Notes under the pieces: generated by a model
The model's input: only the letters and a program-made list of their open reading frames with translations
Told to the model about the DNA's origin: nothing
Databases searched by the model: none
Translations under genes and position numbers: made by a program
From: Gigantopelta aegis
Taxonomy: Eukaryota; Mollusca; Gastropoda; Neomphalida; Peltospiridae
Assembly: GCF_016097555.1 (NCBI RefSeq)
Contig: NC_054711.1
Span: 29,364,769-29,428,768, forward strand
Reading direction: 5' to 3'
DNA length: 64,000 nucleotides
In this document: positions 1 through 10,745 of the stretch, piece by piece
Numbering within the stretch: the first letter of the stretch is position 1
How the letters are laid out: the number at the start of each line of letters is the position of its first letter

Positions 1-574
1 ACTTAAAACATTTTTATTTTCCAGGACTTTTAAGTACCATTTTGGTTAATTTTCCAGGACTTTTTTTTTTACATTCAGTCTGAATACATTACCTGGAAAG
101 GATTTTTTAACGACACCCCAGTAAACTGTTTATTCAGTGGTTGTTATGTCTCAAACATAAGCTACACCTAATCTAGATATATTACATGGATGCTAAAGTT
201 GTAAAAATACATAAATAAAAAAACATTGTAGTGTGCATATTTTTTTTTACTGTGTGTGTATGGGTGTGCATGCATTTGTCTCATTGATGGATCTTACAGT
301 AAAACACTCCATAGCCATAATACATATCTAACCACATTGTGGATTTTTTTTTTTTTGAGGCATTCAATTATTTTTGGTCAAGATCCATTTATTTTTGGTC
401 AAGATTCAGAATTATATAACTTTATATAGATGGGGCTTTTTGACTGCACCAAAGTTGAGGCAATAAATATTGTGCCCAAAATATGTATGCCCAAAACAAG
501 CAAGCCCAAATTGAGTATAAATAATGTTATATGCTAACCTCAAATTTGTTTTTTACCTCAATACCACTAAAATA
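1..574. other. AT-rich sequence without gene
   Basis: This stretch is AT-rich and has homopolymer T runs near 60 and 345. A short direct repeat (TTTTCCAGGACTTTT) occurs at about 17 and 51. I see no coding exon or recognisable element in it. Confidence 0.5.
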
Positions 575-758
575 CAGGGCTAGCTCTGGCAATCGCCAAA
601 TTCGCCAATTGCGAATTTTGAAAACAATTAGCGAATTATTATTTTTAGTTGGCGAAATAATTTTACTACATTTTATTAGAAAATAACTGGTTTTCTGTCA
701 TTTTTTAAGTTTAATAGATAATTCGGCAAAACTCTGTGTTCACCCATAGCTAGCCCTG
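575..758. mobile_element. MITE with CAGGGCTAGCTCTGG inverted ends
   Basis: The element starts CAGGGCTAGCTCTGGC and ends with the near reverse complement ATAGCTAGCCCTG. AAAATA flanks both sides, a likely target duplication. The inside has no coding capacity and is rich in GCGAATT/AATTCGC. Related copies lie at 26723-26892 and, interrupted, at about 43205-44004. The ends look hAT-like, but the superfamily is inferred. Confidence 0.65.
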
Positions 759-980
759 AAAATATTAAGCTTGACTGATATAACTTAAAATGTATTACAG
801 AAACATCTTTACCAACTGTTAATAACATTACTATATTAACAAGATCTAAGAGTGCCCAGAACAGACAATTAAATTTAAATACTTGTATTATCCAGATCTA
901 TTATTTCCAAAAAATGTTAAAACAAAATATTTAAAAAGAATTGTATGTCACAAAACGTCTAAACGTTATGGTAATTAATA

Positions 981-2315
981 TACTGTAGATCCATTATGTA
1001 TTGCGCCATTAATGTATTGCAATATGCCAACAGTAGCCCAAACTGCGTGTAGAAAGTATTGTGACATCAGATGTAGCTTACACGAAAAGTATTGCGACCT
1101 TAGCTGGTACTCAAAGACAATAAACATGATGGAGGCATAATCAACAGGAACATTGTCTTGGCAACGGCCCGAGGCATAGTATTACACGAAAATCGATCCC
1201 TCCTTGAAGAACACGGGGGACCCATCTCTTTGACTAAGGCCTGGTCTGATTCGTTTTTACGAAGACTTGGTTTTATGAAACGAAAGGGTACAAAAGCGGC
1301 ACGAAAGTTACCAGCTGACTTCGACAAACAGAAAGAAAAGTTCATCGCGATGGTAGGGAAAACAGTGCAGACAAAGAACATTCCCGCCGAGTTGGTAATA
1401 AATTTTGATCAAACAGGCATCAAACTTGTACCCGTTTCCAACTGGACATTGGCAGAAAAGGGAGCGAAACAAGTTGCCGTCGTGGGTATAGATGACAAGC
1501 GCGAGATCACGATGTTACTGGGAAGTTCGGCCAGTGGCAACCTGTTACCCCCTCAGATAATATACAAAGGTGTAACCGATCGATGCCACCCAACATACAA
1601 GTTCCCCGAAGACTGGCACGTGACACATTCCGCCAAACACTGGAGCAACAAGCAGACGATGCTGGACTACATTGACAATGTGCTGGTTCCATACGCCAAA
1701 AGGGTGAAGAAAGAACTCCGACTACCAGCACGACAGAAATCATTGGCAATCTTCAATGTATTTGCAGCCCATAGATGTCAATCATTTTTAGACCTGCTAC
1801 GAAAACGGTCCTTTGAAGTGCGATTTGTCCCAGCTGGCTGCACCGGTGAGCTGCAGCCCATGGATTTATTGGTGAATGCAGAGTTTAAATTAGCAATCAA
1901 CAAAAAATTTACCCAGTGGTATGCTGACATTGTGGCCAAGAACATAAAAGAAAACACCAACAAGCCTGTTGACGTAAGAATCGATTGTGGCATGCATTGA
2001 CAAGTTATCGAAAGACAAAGAAACCGTTACGCGTGGCTGGCGATCATCAGGTCTGCTTGCAGTGGTGTGAACTTTACTCAAAAAATAAACATTAGTGTTT
2101 GCTAATTACACATGGTGATTGACAATGATTTCTGTTTCATTTTGTTCACTGAATGATAGTGTGATATGCAATAAATCAATGTAGTTAAACAAATTTGGTT
2201 GTTCCATTTGTTAGTAAAGTCGCTATATTATTGCGTGTATAAAGTACTGCGATGATTAGTTGTTCGCAGTTTTCGCAATACTTTGTTGTTCGCAAAACTT
2301 TCATGTTCTACAGTA
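981..2315 (+). mobile_element. pogo-like DNA transposon, degenerate
   Basis: The ends are inverted repeats: TACTGTAGATCC at 981 and its imperfect reverse complement ending TCTACAGTA at 2315, with TA at both boundaries as expected for Tc1/mariner/pogo target sites. Several TATTGCG-like words cluster just inside both ends (about 1000-1095 and 2225-2295) and could be transposase-binding subterminal repeats. The interior carries a broken DDE transposase. A 376-bp MITE at 39964-40339 has the same ends. Confidence 0.75.
1104..2000 (+). pseudogene. pogo/Tigger-family DDE transposase, inactivated
   Basis: The frame is open from just after a stop at 1101 and lacks the N-terminal DNA-binding domain. 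The part seen matches the DDE_1 catalytic domain of pogo-type transposases: VINFDQTG with the first Asp at 1407-1409, LAIFNVFAAHRC at the second catalytic site, and GCTGELQPMD with the third Asp at 1863-1865. The second catalytic residue is Asn (AAT at 1755-1757) where the family has Asp. That spot and the third Asp are 35 residues apart, as in pogo elements. The frame stops early at 1998-2000. Downstream, another frame continues with typical C-terminal residues (GWRSSGLL at about 2035), so a frameshift or small deletion lies near 1985-1998. The gene is almost certainly non-functional. Confidence 0.8.
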
Positions 2316-2735
2316 TTTACAGTATTATGTTTATAGGTCACTGCTTATAGAGTATATGTACATGTACTTTAAATCATTATTTATTTGTGTTTTTAAAAAA
2401 GTACCTCAAGACAAAATTATATAAATCATATAAACATGTTTTATTTTCTTTAATAATTATTTTAAACTCATTAGTGACATCATGTTTCAAGTACGAAATT
2501 TACCGCAATTTTAAAATATTTCAAACCTATAACCACCCATTTTAGTTTTTATTTATGCAGCCCTCTACATTGCAACCATTTTTTTAATTTGGTGACTAAA
2601 ACATTTCATATTATCTATACAAAAAACACAAGTCGGCGCCATCTAGCTTCCAGCTGGAAAAGTTAACGTAGAGGCCTGTTTACATATCATCAAAGTATTT
2701 TCTGGCAGAAAGCCTGAAACAGGGGATAAAAATAC

Positions 2736-2917
2736 CTTGTAAGTGCGAACAGGCGCAGCTGAGTTGCAGTTGATAAAGAGCTCACACAACCACTCCCCAT
2801 TGCTTTCGGTCACAACAAATGCACCGCTCTTCCACCTCGTTGACCCAGTCCATGAACCGGAATACTTCAGCTGACCATTACATCTTATGTTCATGATCTC
2901 CTCATCAACAAAAATGC
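2736..2917 (-). CDS. Candidate internal coding exon, unknown protein
   Basis: On the minus strand a strong acceptor (TGCTTTTTATGTTTTCAG) precedes base 2917, and a donor (ACAAG then GTATTT) follows base 2736. The 182 bases between are open in one frame with compatible phases (2 bases plus 60 codons). The encoded stretch is non-repetitive, with three Cys and four Trp (for example SGSWTGSTRWKSGAF and ESNGEWLCELFINC). I do not recognise the family. The open frame runs past both splice sites, so it could also be an unspliced remnant. No partner exon was found nearby. Confidence 0.3.
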
Positions 2918-3677
2918 CTGAAAACATAAAAAGCATACATGCAGGCCATAGGATTTCAAATTTCATGGAAAACACTTTTTCGGTTCTGTGCTTTCTGATT
3001 ATGGTAACACATCGGAAACTGTTTTTAAGTTCCATTGAATAGTTGTACTCGATATAATAATCATGGGAAACGAAATTTTGGTTCTGTGATTTTACCAACA
3101 TGCTACCAACATAGTACCGGAAACGATCGTTTCCGTGAAATCCCAAAGCCTGACACATGTACATGTATGTAATCATTCTTGGAAAATTTAGTGACAAAAT
3201 TTTTATTAGCGACAGTTTAAAAAACAGAAGCCAGAGTATGACAAATATTTTGAAAAGTCAAAACCACTAGCCCACCAAGATAAAGCACTAGCCCAAATTC
3301 CTGATTTTTATATAATTTTTGAAACATTACACATTTACGAGTATAACAATAAAATAAAAGAAACACTTAAATCATGTTGTAACTTTCAGTTTGTTGTCGT
3401 GTCGTTTGGTCTTTTGTGAAGTGTGATCCATCGTCATTGTCCCGTTTTCGCTTCTGCCCTCCCCCCCGGGGAAAAATAATTGAGCAAACTCATGGTTGGT
3501 ATGTAAGTAAACCCACTATCAAAATAATTAAATTTAAATGAGGGTACGACAGTTTGACACACAGTAATACATGGTTCAGTGTATTTGGTAGCGGGTTATA
3601 CGTTTAGGGCCTACTATTCAGGTCACCAGGAATGGTGATGCCAATTGCTCAAATACAGGCATTATCCCGTGTCAGAC

Positions 3678-3864
3678 CAGTGTTCGAGATTAACGGTATC
3701 CCGATATCCCGGGGATACCAGAATTTAATTTTGGATACCAGACTTCAAGAACCCAGTATCCCACTGGGATGCCATATAATACTAAATTCTCAGGTGGGAT
3801 ACCATATTTTGCAATGTTAGTATCCATTTGGGATACTGGCCAAGACATTTAATCTCGAACACTG
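3678..3864. mobile_element. hAT-like MITE, 187 bp, 5-bp target duplication
   Basis: It has perfect 16-bp terminal inverted repeats CAGTGTTCGAGATTAA and TTAATCTCGAACACTG, flanked by CAGAC on both sides. The interior is packed with GGTATCC/GGATACC words in both orientations. It is the short, internally deleted form of the element seen at 16836-17532 and 26973-27570. Confidence 0.85.
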
Positions 3865-4311
3865 CAGACCGATATCAAAAGAATATAACGGCAACATCTA
3901 ATCCGTTGTTAATTGATGAACAAAAAAGGTATTATCTTGTATCGGCAGCTGTGACGAATTATCCAAACTGTTCACGTAATAGGCCAAGCCGAGTCATTGC
4001 ATGTGTGGTTACCATTAAAGTAAATTGTTTTCCTGATTACCGATAACCACATGTAAGCGAAGTCTTAAATTAGAAAACAATAGGTAAATAAAACAAACAC
4101 TGAAATTCAAAGCATGACTGGGGTTTACTTGGTTGAGATTAACCTGTCGTCGCGATTGGTGATTTCCAAGTTCTTGGCCTAAAACATATACATGTGCGAG
4201 ATTAAATTTAACTACCACATGACGTGTCCAACCAATCAAAACATGCATGTCATTAGACTTATTTCCTGTGCCAGAAACTTGAAAGGGAAAAGTAAACAAT
4301 GCCTGCTGTAA

Positions 4312-4498
4312 CAGTGTTCGAGATTAAACATTTTGGCTAGTATCCCAGTTGGATACTAACATTTCAAACTCTGGTATCCCACCTGAGAATTTAGTATTAT
4401 ATGGCATCCCGGTGGGATACTGGGTTCTTGAAGTCTGGTATCCAAAATTAAATTCTGGTATCCCCGGGATATCGGGATACCGTTAATCTCGAACACTG
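4312..4498. mobile_element. hAT-like MITE, inverted second copy
   Basis: This is the same 187-bp element as at 3678-3864 in opposite orientation, with identical CAGTGTTCGAGATTAA ends and TGTAA as the 5-bp target duplication. The two copies are about 450 bp apart and can pair as a long hairpin. Confidence 0.85.
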
Positions 4499-4689
4499 TG
4501 TAACTGTGACGATGTAGAGATAGCATGTTACTGCAGTTTGCAGACATAGTTCAAGTGGATGCTTAATATTATATACTGATTGCGTTGTTGATCTTATTCA
4601 ATGACAAACGTCACAATCAAATTTATTAAACAAAATTTCAGCCAAGAGAAAAAGAAAAGCAAAAAACCCCACACGATCGAGCGATAAGG

Positions 4690-4796
4690 AGAGTGAGGGG
4701 AACCACTAGCCCGCTGGGCTAGTGGTTTTGCATTTCTCACTAGCCCAAACTTAAAAAACACTAGCCACGGGCGTCGGGCTAGCGGATTTGTTGAAC
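4690..4796. repeat. MITE fragment rich in GGGCTAGTG words
   Basis: It contains repeated ACTAGCCC/GGGCTAGTG words in both orientations. Similar fragments occur at about 3265-3300 and in the complete element at 62988-63430. Confidence 0.45.
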
Positions 4797-4837
4797 TCTG
4801 CAGAAGCCAAAATGACCATTAAAAAGCTAAAAACTCT

Positions 4838-4890
4838 AAAGTATACCATAAAGGTAGATAAATAAAGTATACCATAAAGGTAGATAAATA
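4838..4890. repeat. 26-bp tandem duplication
   Basis: Two perfect adjacent copies of a 26-bp unit beginning AAAGTATACCATAAAGG. Confidence 0.85.
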
Positions 4891-5009
4891 ACAGTCATTT
4901 TTGTTTACTAATCCAGATCAAAATCAGACTAATTTCTGGAAATTACTTTATAATGTAAACAAAAAAACTAAATCGGTTGATAAAACAAAAAAATATTCAT
5001 TAAATGGGG

Positions 5010-5042
5010 TGGCTCAGTGGTAAAGAGCTCACTTGATGCACG
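5010..5042 (+). mobile_element. SINE tRNA-head fragment
   Basis: GGCTCAGTGGTAAAGAGC resembles the A-box part of the tRNA-derived head in the SINE copies at 8057 and 54178. The rest of the SINE is absent, cut by a fragment of the CAGGGCTAG-type MITE. Confidence 0.45.
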
Positions 5043-5397
5043 TTCTCAGGGCTAGTTCTGGGTATGCAAAAAAAATCGCCAAATTCCAGTCTGCATTTTA
5101 CCAACACCCAATGCTAACACTTGGTGTCAATACTGATAGGCAATACATTCATATCAGCGAATAGTTCGTAAAATATGGGGTGTTTTTTCAATGAACTGAT
5201 TCTTAATTAACACAATTTATACTCAAAATTATTTACAATTGTTATGAATGGATTATGAGGCACAAAATTGTAGCAGGTCTTTTGCCGATCGAATATAATA
5301 ACTGAAAACAAATTCTTACATCAGGGGGCTTAAAAATCATACAAATTAAATGATTTGGCTTTGTTGATCTGGCACATGTGGGGCATGTCACACGCAC

Positions 5398-5675
5398 CAG
5401 TGTTCAAGATTAACAGTATCCCGATATCCTGGGGATACCATATAATGTTGTTGTTGTTTTGGGGGGGGGGGGGAGTTTAATCCTGCGTTTTTATTTTTCA
5501 CTGAAATAATGAGTCGTCATTTACTGCTGAAGTAAGAGTGTCATTCAATTTTGTTACGATGTTATTTATGTATTTCATTTAAGTGGGATACTGTAAATTC
5601 TCAGGTGGGATACCACATTTTGAAATGTTAGTATCCAACTGGGATACTGCCCAAAATGTTTAATCTCGAACACTG
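5398..5675. mobile_element. hAT-like MITE, medium 278-bp form
   Basis: The ends are CAGTGTTCAAGATTAA and TTAATCTCGAACACTG, with CGCAC duplicated on both sides. The interior holds a G run (about 5461-5474) and part of the sequence present in the long 16836 copy, in reverse order, so it is an internal-deletion derivative. Confidence 0.85.
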
Positions 5676-6216
5676 CGCACCGAATGTTAATTTATCTTCC
5701 TCCATTTTAAGTCAATTTCTACGAGTCATGTGGACTCAATATCGGTAATTTTAAGGAATAAACAAAAACGACTCAGTAAACTTAATGGTTTTGGGGGTTT
5801 GTAAAGTTTTGTATTTAGATACTTACTTGTTTGAACTTTATTGTTAATGAAAATGTTCTAGAACTGTGAAGAATAACCTCACAAATGAATGACAAGCAGA
5901 CATCAACAAATCAGATGTTAATTGCGCAAACAGTGCACGAGAAAAGAAAGTGAACGGAGTTGGAAGCAAGGACGTTGACGATAAATATATTATTTATTTT
6001 TGGAGATTTCAAAAATCGGTTCAATCGGAAGTGTTCTACCTTTACTCTTTATCATACAACGTAAGTATAACATATCTGATGTTATTGTATTTATCATTCA
6101 TTCGAATCATTGTTTGTGGATTATGCATAGGCCTACCAATGCTTTTTCCAGGGCTCTTGGAGTGAAAAATTTGTAATTTATTTAATGCATTCTTAAAATA
6201 TATTTAAAAATGGAAA

Positions 6217-6359
6217 AATATCCGCCCGGTCCCCCCTTCCCCTAATTTTAACTCCAACCCTAACCCCAACCCCAGCCCTAACCCCAGCCGTAACCCCAAC
6301 CCCAACCCCAACCCTCAACCCTAACTAAAAATAATAATGGAAGGGACCGGGCGGATATT
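6217..6359. mobile_element. Inverted repeat enclosing telomere-like CCCTAA/CCCCAA array
   Basis: Arms AATATCCGCCCGGTCCC and GGGACCGGGCGGATATT flank about 85 bases of degenerate CCCTAA/CCCCAA repeats (6250-6326). It looks like a short MITE or hairpin element whose loop is a telomere-type minisatellite. Confidence 0.7.
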
Positions 6360-6840
6360 ATACCTTAAAAATAACAATAAAGGTGTCTGTTAAAAGCACC
6401 AATTAGCTATAATATAGATGCATCATCCAGTTAACGTTATAAACTTACCACGACTTTCGATCCTAAAATATGATACGGATATACCGATACGGCGATAGGA
6501 CAACACTCCCAACTGTACTTGCCGTCGCGTTCTTATTACATTTTGTTAGTAATTACATTTAGATAAAACACGCAAACATTTCTCCACAGAAAATGTGCAG
6601 TAATTATTATTTGATATCTGAATAATGATTCAATAATTGTTCACAAAAAGCATACTCGTCTGCTAAAAATTCGCGGGGGAAATAACCGGATGTTCTTAAC
6701 AAAACACCTGATAAACTATTTTCTAAATAACATCTTATATTTTCTGTACGAATCTTGTGCAGGAAATGTGTGTCTAATTTGAATAAGAAATGAATTGAAA
6801 ATGGTTTAATTCTGGTATTGCTCTTTTTATCCATTCATTT

Positions 6841-7395
6841 CTGTTGAATATCACAAGGGAACTTCAAGATATGTCAAAAAGAACAAACATAATCCTTCAA
6901 TGGATACCATCCCACTGTGGTGTGCCAGGCAATGAAGAAGCAGACAGGCTCTCAAAAACAGGAAGCAAACTTCAGCAGGTATCTCAACCCACATCATACT
7001 CGGAGGTGAAAACCATCATAAAGAACCGCTTTAACACCAACTGGAAGATACGGATGGAAGTGGGAAAAGAGGATAACCTTGAGTCACTGGACAGAATACA
7101 GCAAGTAATCATCTTTAGAATGAGGACTGCCCACTGTCGCCTGCTCTCCCACCTCTATAGACTCAGACTTGCCCACACTGATGAATGCCCCTGTGGTACA
7201 GATGCCCAAACGTCTGAACACATTCTTCAGTCCTGTCCATCATATAGCACCCTGAGACAAGAAACCTGGCCGTATCCGGTGGACCTAAAAGAGAAACTTT
7301 GGGGACCGACGTCGTTCCTTCGACGGACAGCGGACTTCCTGGTGAGAACAGGACTGGAAGTCTGAGCATGGCCTTGGGAACGCAGAAGAAGAAGA
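6841..7395 (+). mobile_element. 5'-truncated non-LTR retrotransposon with 12-bp TSD
   Basis: The insert is bounded by perfect copies of ATCCATTCATTT at 6829-6840 and 7396-7407. It carries the 3' end of a LINE ORF and ends in a short GAA-repeat tail (AGAAGAAGAAG). 5' truncation, a simple-repeat tail and a target duplication are the signature of target-primed reverse transcription. Confidence 0.88.
6844..7365 (+). pseudogene. LINE ORF2 C-terminus: RNase H plus Cys-rich tail
   Basis: The first third matches the end of an RNase H domain of non-LTR retrotransposons (IILQWIPSHCGVPGNEEAD, with the conserved His and final Asp). It is followed by the usual helical region (FRMRTAHCRLLSHL) and a Cys/His segment (DECPCG, then SEHILQSC) common at the C-terminus of these ORFs. 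The stop at 7363-7365 appears to be the native end. The endonuclease, reverse transcriptase and first part of RNase H are missing because the copy is 5' truncated. The start at 6844 is only the first in-frame base of the insertion. Confidence 0.85.
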
Positions 7396-7407
7396 ATCCA
7401 TTCATTT

Positions 7408-8056
7408 AAACTTATTTTCGTACTTATATCTTATTAATGTTCAAGCATACTGACCTGGGCATTAACCTCCGCTATCTTGGCTTTATCCAGGAAAGTCTGA
7501 ATAAGTTAGTGGTTAGTTGTTAGTGATAAAGATGTCATGGTAACGGGGAGTAAATATTTGTAATTGGTTTATTTTAATATTTACTGTACATGGTTCATAG
7601 CCTTAAAGACCAAAATAATTCAAAGACTTTCAAAGACTTTTATCTGCCACTTTCAAAGACTTTTACACAGCGGTCAAAGACAATATAATGCGATAAAAAT
7701 ACCAAATCAGTTCGTTTACGTTGCTGTCCATGGCAAAATAATTGAGCTTTTTTACATGCATCATGACAGATTAAACCTTGTAACTGGAAAATATCAAATG
7801 CATGCAGCTGTAAAAAAAAATATATATATATATCATCGTTGCTTTGGCTATGATTTGTGAGATTTTAAAGAATTTTAAAGACTTATTACAATTCAAAAAC
7901 CTAAAAAAAAAAAAAAAAAACATTCTTCAAAATATTTCAAGGAATTTAAAGACCGCTACGAACCCTGCAGTATCTATTTCATTTCAGTATTCTAGGTTAG
8001 GAAATTCTGCTGAAAATATCGTATTTCGTTGGGACAACGCCCTAACTTGTTATTAG
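7408..8056. other. AT-rich spacer with simple repeats
   Basis: It contains CAAAGACTTT repeats (about 7619-7680), an AT dinucleotide run near 7822 and an A run at 7902-7920. No gene seen. Confidence 0.5.
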
Positions 8057-8276
8057 GGCGGGGCGTAGCTCAGTGGTAAAGCGTTCGCTTGATGCGCGAT
8101 CAGTTTGGGATCGTTCCCCGTCGGTGGGCCAATTGGGCTATTTCTCGTTTCAGCCAGTGCTCCACAACTGGTGTAACAAAGGCCGTGGTATGTACTATCC
8201 TGTCTGTGGGATGGTGCATATAAAAGATCCCTTGCTGCTAATTGAAAAGCGTAGTCCATGGAGTGGCGACAGCTGG
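8057..8276 (+). mobile_element. tRNA-derived SINE (B-type head), 3' truncated
   Basis: The head GCGTAGCTCAGTGGTAAAGCG resembles a pol III A box and GGGATCGTTCCCC a B box. The shared core follows (CTATCCTGTCTGTGGGATGG, then GCATATAAAAGATCCCTTGC). It breaks off after GTGGCGACAGC. Confidence 0.8.
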
Positions 8277-8496
8277 TTTCCTAGCCAGGGTTCGCATGCA
8301 TCCTGGAAAAGCCTGGAAAGTGCTTACATTTTATTTTCATCCTCTTAAATGTTTTATTATTTATTATATTTTTTTTCATTTAATAATTATTTATAAATAA
8401 TCGAGTTCGACGTCTGGTTCCAAACTATATCCTTCACGCAACAGTAAGTATAAGAGGTTGACTGCCGTTAGTCAACTGTTAAAATATATACACAGT

Positions 8497-8643
8497 AAGT
8501 GCATGGGATGGTGCATAAAAAGATCCCTTGCTGCTACTCGAAAAGAATAGCCCATGCAGTGGCAATGTGGTCCTTAACCATATGTCTGACGCCATATAAC
8601 CGTAAATAAACTGTTTTGAGTGCGTCGTTAAATAACACATTTC
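8497..8643 (+). mobile_element. SINE 3' part (tail 1)
   Basis: It matches the core and tail of the SINE family from GGGATGGTGCATAAAAAGATC to the 3' end GTGCGTCGTTAAATAACAC. The tRNA head is missing. Confidence 0.75.
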
Positions 8644-8746
8644 CTTACTGTAACTTACTTACAAAGCTTGTTATTAGTCAATAGCCAAAAATAGGGCCTA
8701 TAGGTTTTTTATCACGTGATGTTTCATGTAACGTCCGTGCAACATT

Positions 8747-8777
<31 letters not shown>

Positions 8778-8791
8778 GCGCACGCACACAC
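8747..8791. repeat. CA/CG dinucleotide microsatellite
   Basis: A (CA)n tract passes into (CG)n and back to CA. The alternating purine-pyrimidine run could adopt Z-DNA. Confidence 0.9.
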
Positions 8792-8957
8792 CATAAGATT
8801 TCAATTAATCGTCATTTGTCAAGCACAGGTTTCGACGTGATGCACAATTCTCTTTTATCTCTTTGTGAGACGCAACGCCCACAGGTCAGGTCAGGTCATG
8901 TCAGAGTGTTTAACGTGCACATTCAGAGTAAGTTGTTGTAGCGCACGCCTGTCCTGG

Positions 8958-9104
8958 GCCCATATTTTCGAAGCTATCTTAGCCTACGAAATCGTGAAAT
9001 TATCGTAAGCTATGACGTCACTATGACGTTCGCTGTAGTGACGTCACAACCTACGACGCTTTTACTATTTCGTAGCGCTAAGATGACTTCGAAAATAGGG
9101 CCCC
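8958..9104. mobile_element. Palindromic MITE with TGACGTCA core
   Basis: Inverted ends: GGGCCCATATTTTCGAAG at the left and CTTCGAAAATAGGGCCC at the right. The middle contains TATGACGTCACTATGACG and GTAGTGACGTCAC, so two CRE-type palindromes lie inside a larger hairpin. A sister copy is at 47412-47573. Confidence 0.7.
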
Positions 9105-9235
9105 TGGGCACAAGTGCCGGCCTCGGCCGGCTCCTCCGTTCAGGACAGAAAAGGGGTGGGTTGGGTTGGAGGGGGGACCACCTGCACTGGCAAGGGAGCT
9201 CATTTTAAATACACACTCTCTGTCCGCCCATCCAT

Positions 9236-9413
9236 CCATCTGCCCTCTCCCCCCCCCCTCTACCTTACTCTCTCTCTCCCTCCCTCCCTCCCCCACTCTC
9301 TCTCTCTCCCTCCCTCCCTCCCCCACTCTCTCTCTCCCTCCCTCCCTCCCCCACTCTCTCTCTCTCCCTCCCTCCCTCCCCCACTCTCTCTCTCTCCCTC
9401 CCTCCCTCCCCCA

Positions 9414-9447
<34 letters not shown>

Positions 9448-9470
9448 TTCTCTCTCTCCCTCATTCATTC
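9236..9470. repeat. CT-rich minisatellite
   Basis: About five copies of a 28-30-bp unit (CTCTCTCTCTCCCTCCCTCC then CTCCCCCA) followed by a pure CT run. Long open frames across it on both strands encode only Ser/Leu/Pro or Arg/Glu repeats and are not genes. Confidence 0.9.
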
Positions 9471-9765
9471 ATTCATATAGGTCTATATATTATGCAGGGG
9501 TCGAAATTAGCTGAAAATTCTGCCGGACATTCGATCCAGTAAGTTACTATATTCCGCCGGACAGAATCAAAACCAGCCGGAACACATATATGGTCATAAC
9601 GTATAAATAAACAACTACCGGTCCGACGGGACGGCAGGTAAAAAGGTCTACTGGTCAATGGTGATGTTGACCAAAAAACAACCCTCGAGTCAATACCCAC
9701 ACACACACACCCAGCAGTATTTCGACTGCCAGAGAGAGAGAGAGGGGACAATGTTGGTGCCTCCA

Positions 9766-10158
9766 GTAGGGTTTCCATGAGTACTCGAGTAGGCCTACTC
9801 GGGCACGGGTCGACTCTTAACAAGACTCGAGTCCGTTCACAGGACTCGAGCACCCGTGCAAGGAAGAGCACTCTCATTTAATTATACATATATATTTTTT
9901 CTTACGTCATTTTGCCATATATATGCTTGTCGCCAGTAACATTATAGGACTATGTGACATGGAGGGAAAACAAAAGTCAAATGTGCATTACAATGACATG
10001 ATTTGGTATCCATGATCAGCCCTGGAATTAAGATGCATAATGCTATTTCACTTTATTCCTTAGTCTCATTATCATCTAGTGGAAGTGTCGGGTACTCGGG
10101 TTCGGGTCGAGTTTGACTCTCGAGTACTCGAGTCCAATATTTTGGACTCGTAGAAGCC
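9766..10158. mobile_element. MITE with ACTCGAGT-rich inverted ends
   Basis: It starts AGGGTTTCCATGAGTACTCG and ends GGACTCGTAGAAGCCCT, an inverted pair. Both subterminal regions repeat ACTCGAG words. A decayed second copy, sharing GCAAGGAAGAGCACTCTC and the interior, lies at 24790-25030. Confidence 0.65.
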
Positions 10159-10206
10159 CTATCCACCAGTATAAAATACTAAAATACTGGTCGCCAATTT
10201 ATACAC

Positions 10207-10462
10207 CGGTCTCGGTGGTGTCGTGGATAAGGCTGGTAGGTACAGGGTTCACAGCCCGGTACCGGCTCCCACCCAGAGCGAGTTTTAACGACTTAATGGG
10301 TAGGTGTAAGACAACTACAACCTTTTCCCTCTCGCTAACCACTAACAACTAACCCACTGTCCTGGATAGACAGCCCCGATAGCTGAGGTGTGTGCCCAGA
10401 ACAGCGTGCTTGAACCGTAATTGGATATAAGCACGAAATTAATTTGAAATGAAATGAAATGG
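10207..10462 (+). mobile_element. tRNA-derived SINE, C-type
   Basis: The head CTCGGTGGTGTCGTGGATAAG with a B-box-like GGGTTCACAGCCCGG is followed by the family-specific body (CCCACCCAGAGCGAGTTTTA) and 3' end GGATATAAGCACGAAATTAA with GAAAT repeats. It is distinct from the core-bearing SINEs. Better copy at 50303-50572. Confidence 0.8.
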
Positions 10463-10634
10463 TGCTCCCACCAACGTGGGTTTTCCCCAGTATTAAAATA
10501 CTGGCTACGCCAATGTATATTGTACTATTTCATTTATTACATTAATTCTTTAGCATTTTTTCAAAATTTTATACAAATTATTTTATCATTCTCTATTTGT
10601 AATCGCGTCTGTATAAATCGATTTGTTAAACTTA

Positions 10635-10745
10635 TATCCAATTAAGGTTCAAGCACGATGTCATGGGCTGTCTGTCCAGGAAAGTGGGTTAATAGAACCG
10701 TTGTAGTCGTTAAACTTGCCCTGAGTGGGACTATGACTATGAACT
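10635..10745 (-). mobile_element. SINE C-type fragment
   Basis: Reverse-strand 3' half of the C-type SINE (CCAATTAAGGTTCAAGCACG, then a match to the CTGTCCTGGA region). Confidence 0.65.

Noticed and set aside
5950..6165. 71-codon frame with hydrophobic stretch
   Set aside because: No conserved motif, splice signals or repeat of the pattern. Chance frame in AT-rich DNA.
6250..6326. Interstitial telomere from chromosome fusion
   Set aside because: The repeats are degenerate and short and are enclosed by perfect inverted arms, which fits a small mobile hairpin better.
9078..9542. Open frames of 100-140 codons across the CT minisatellite
   Set aside because: Pure low-complexity Ser/Leu/Pro or Arg/Glu translation from a CT tract, open in several frames.
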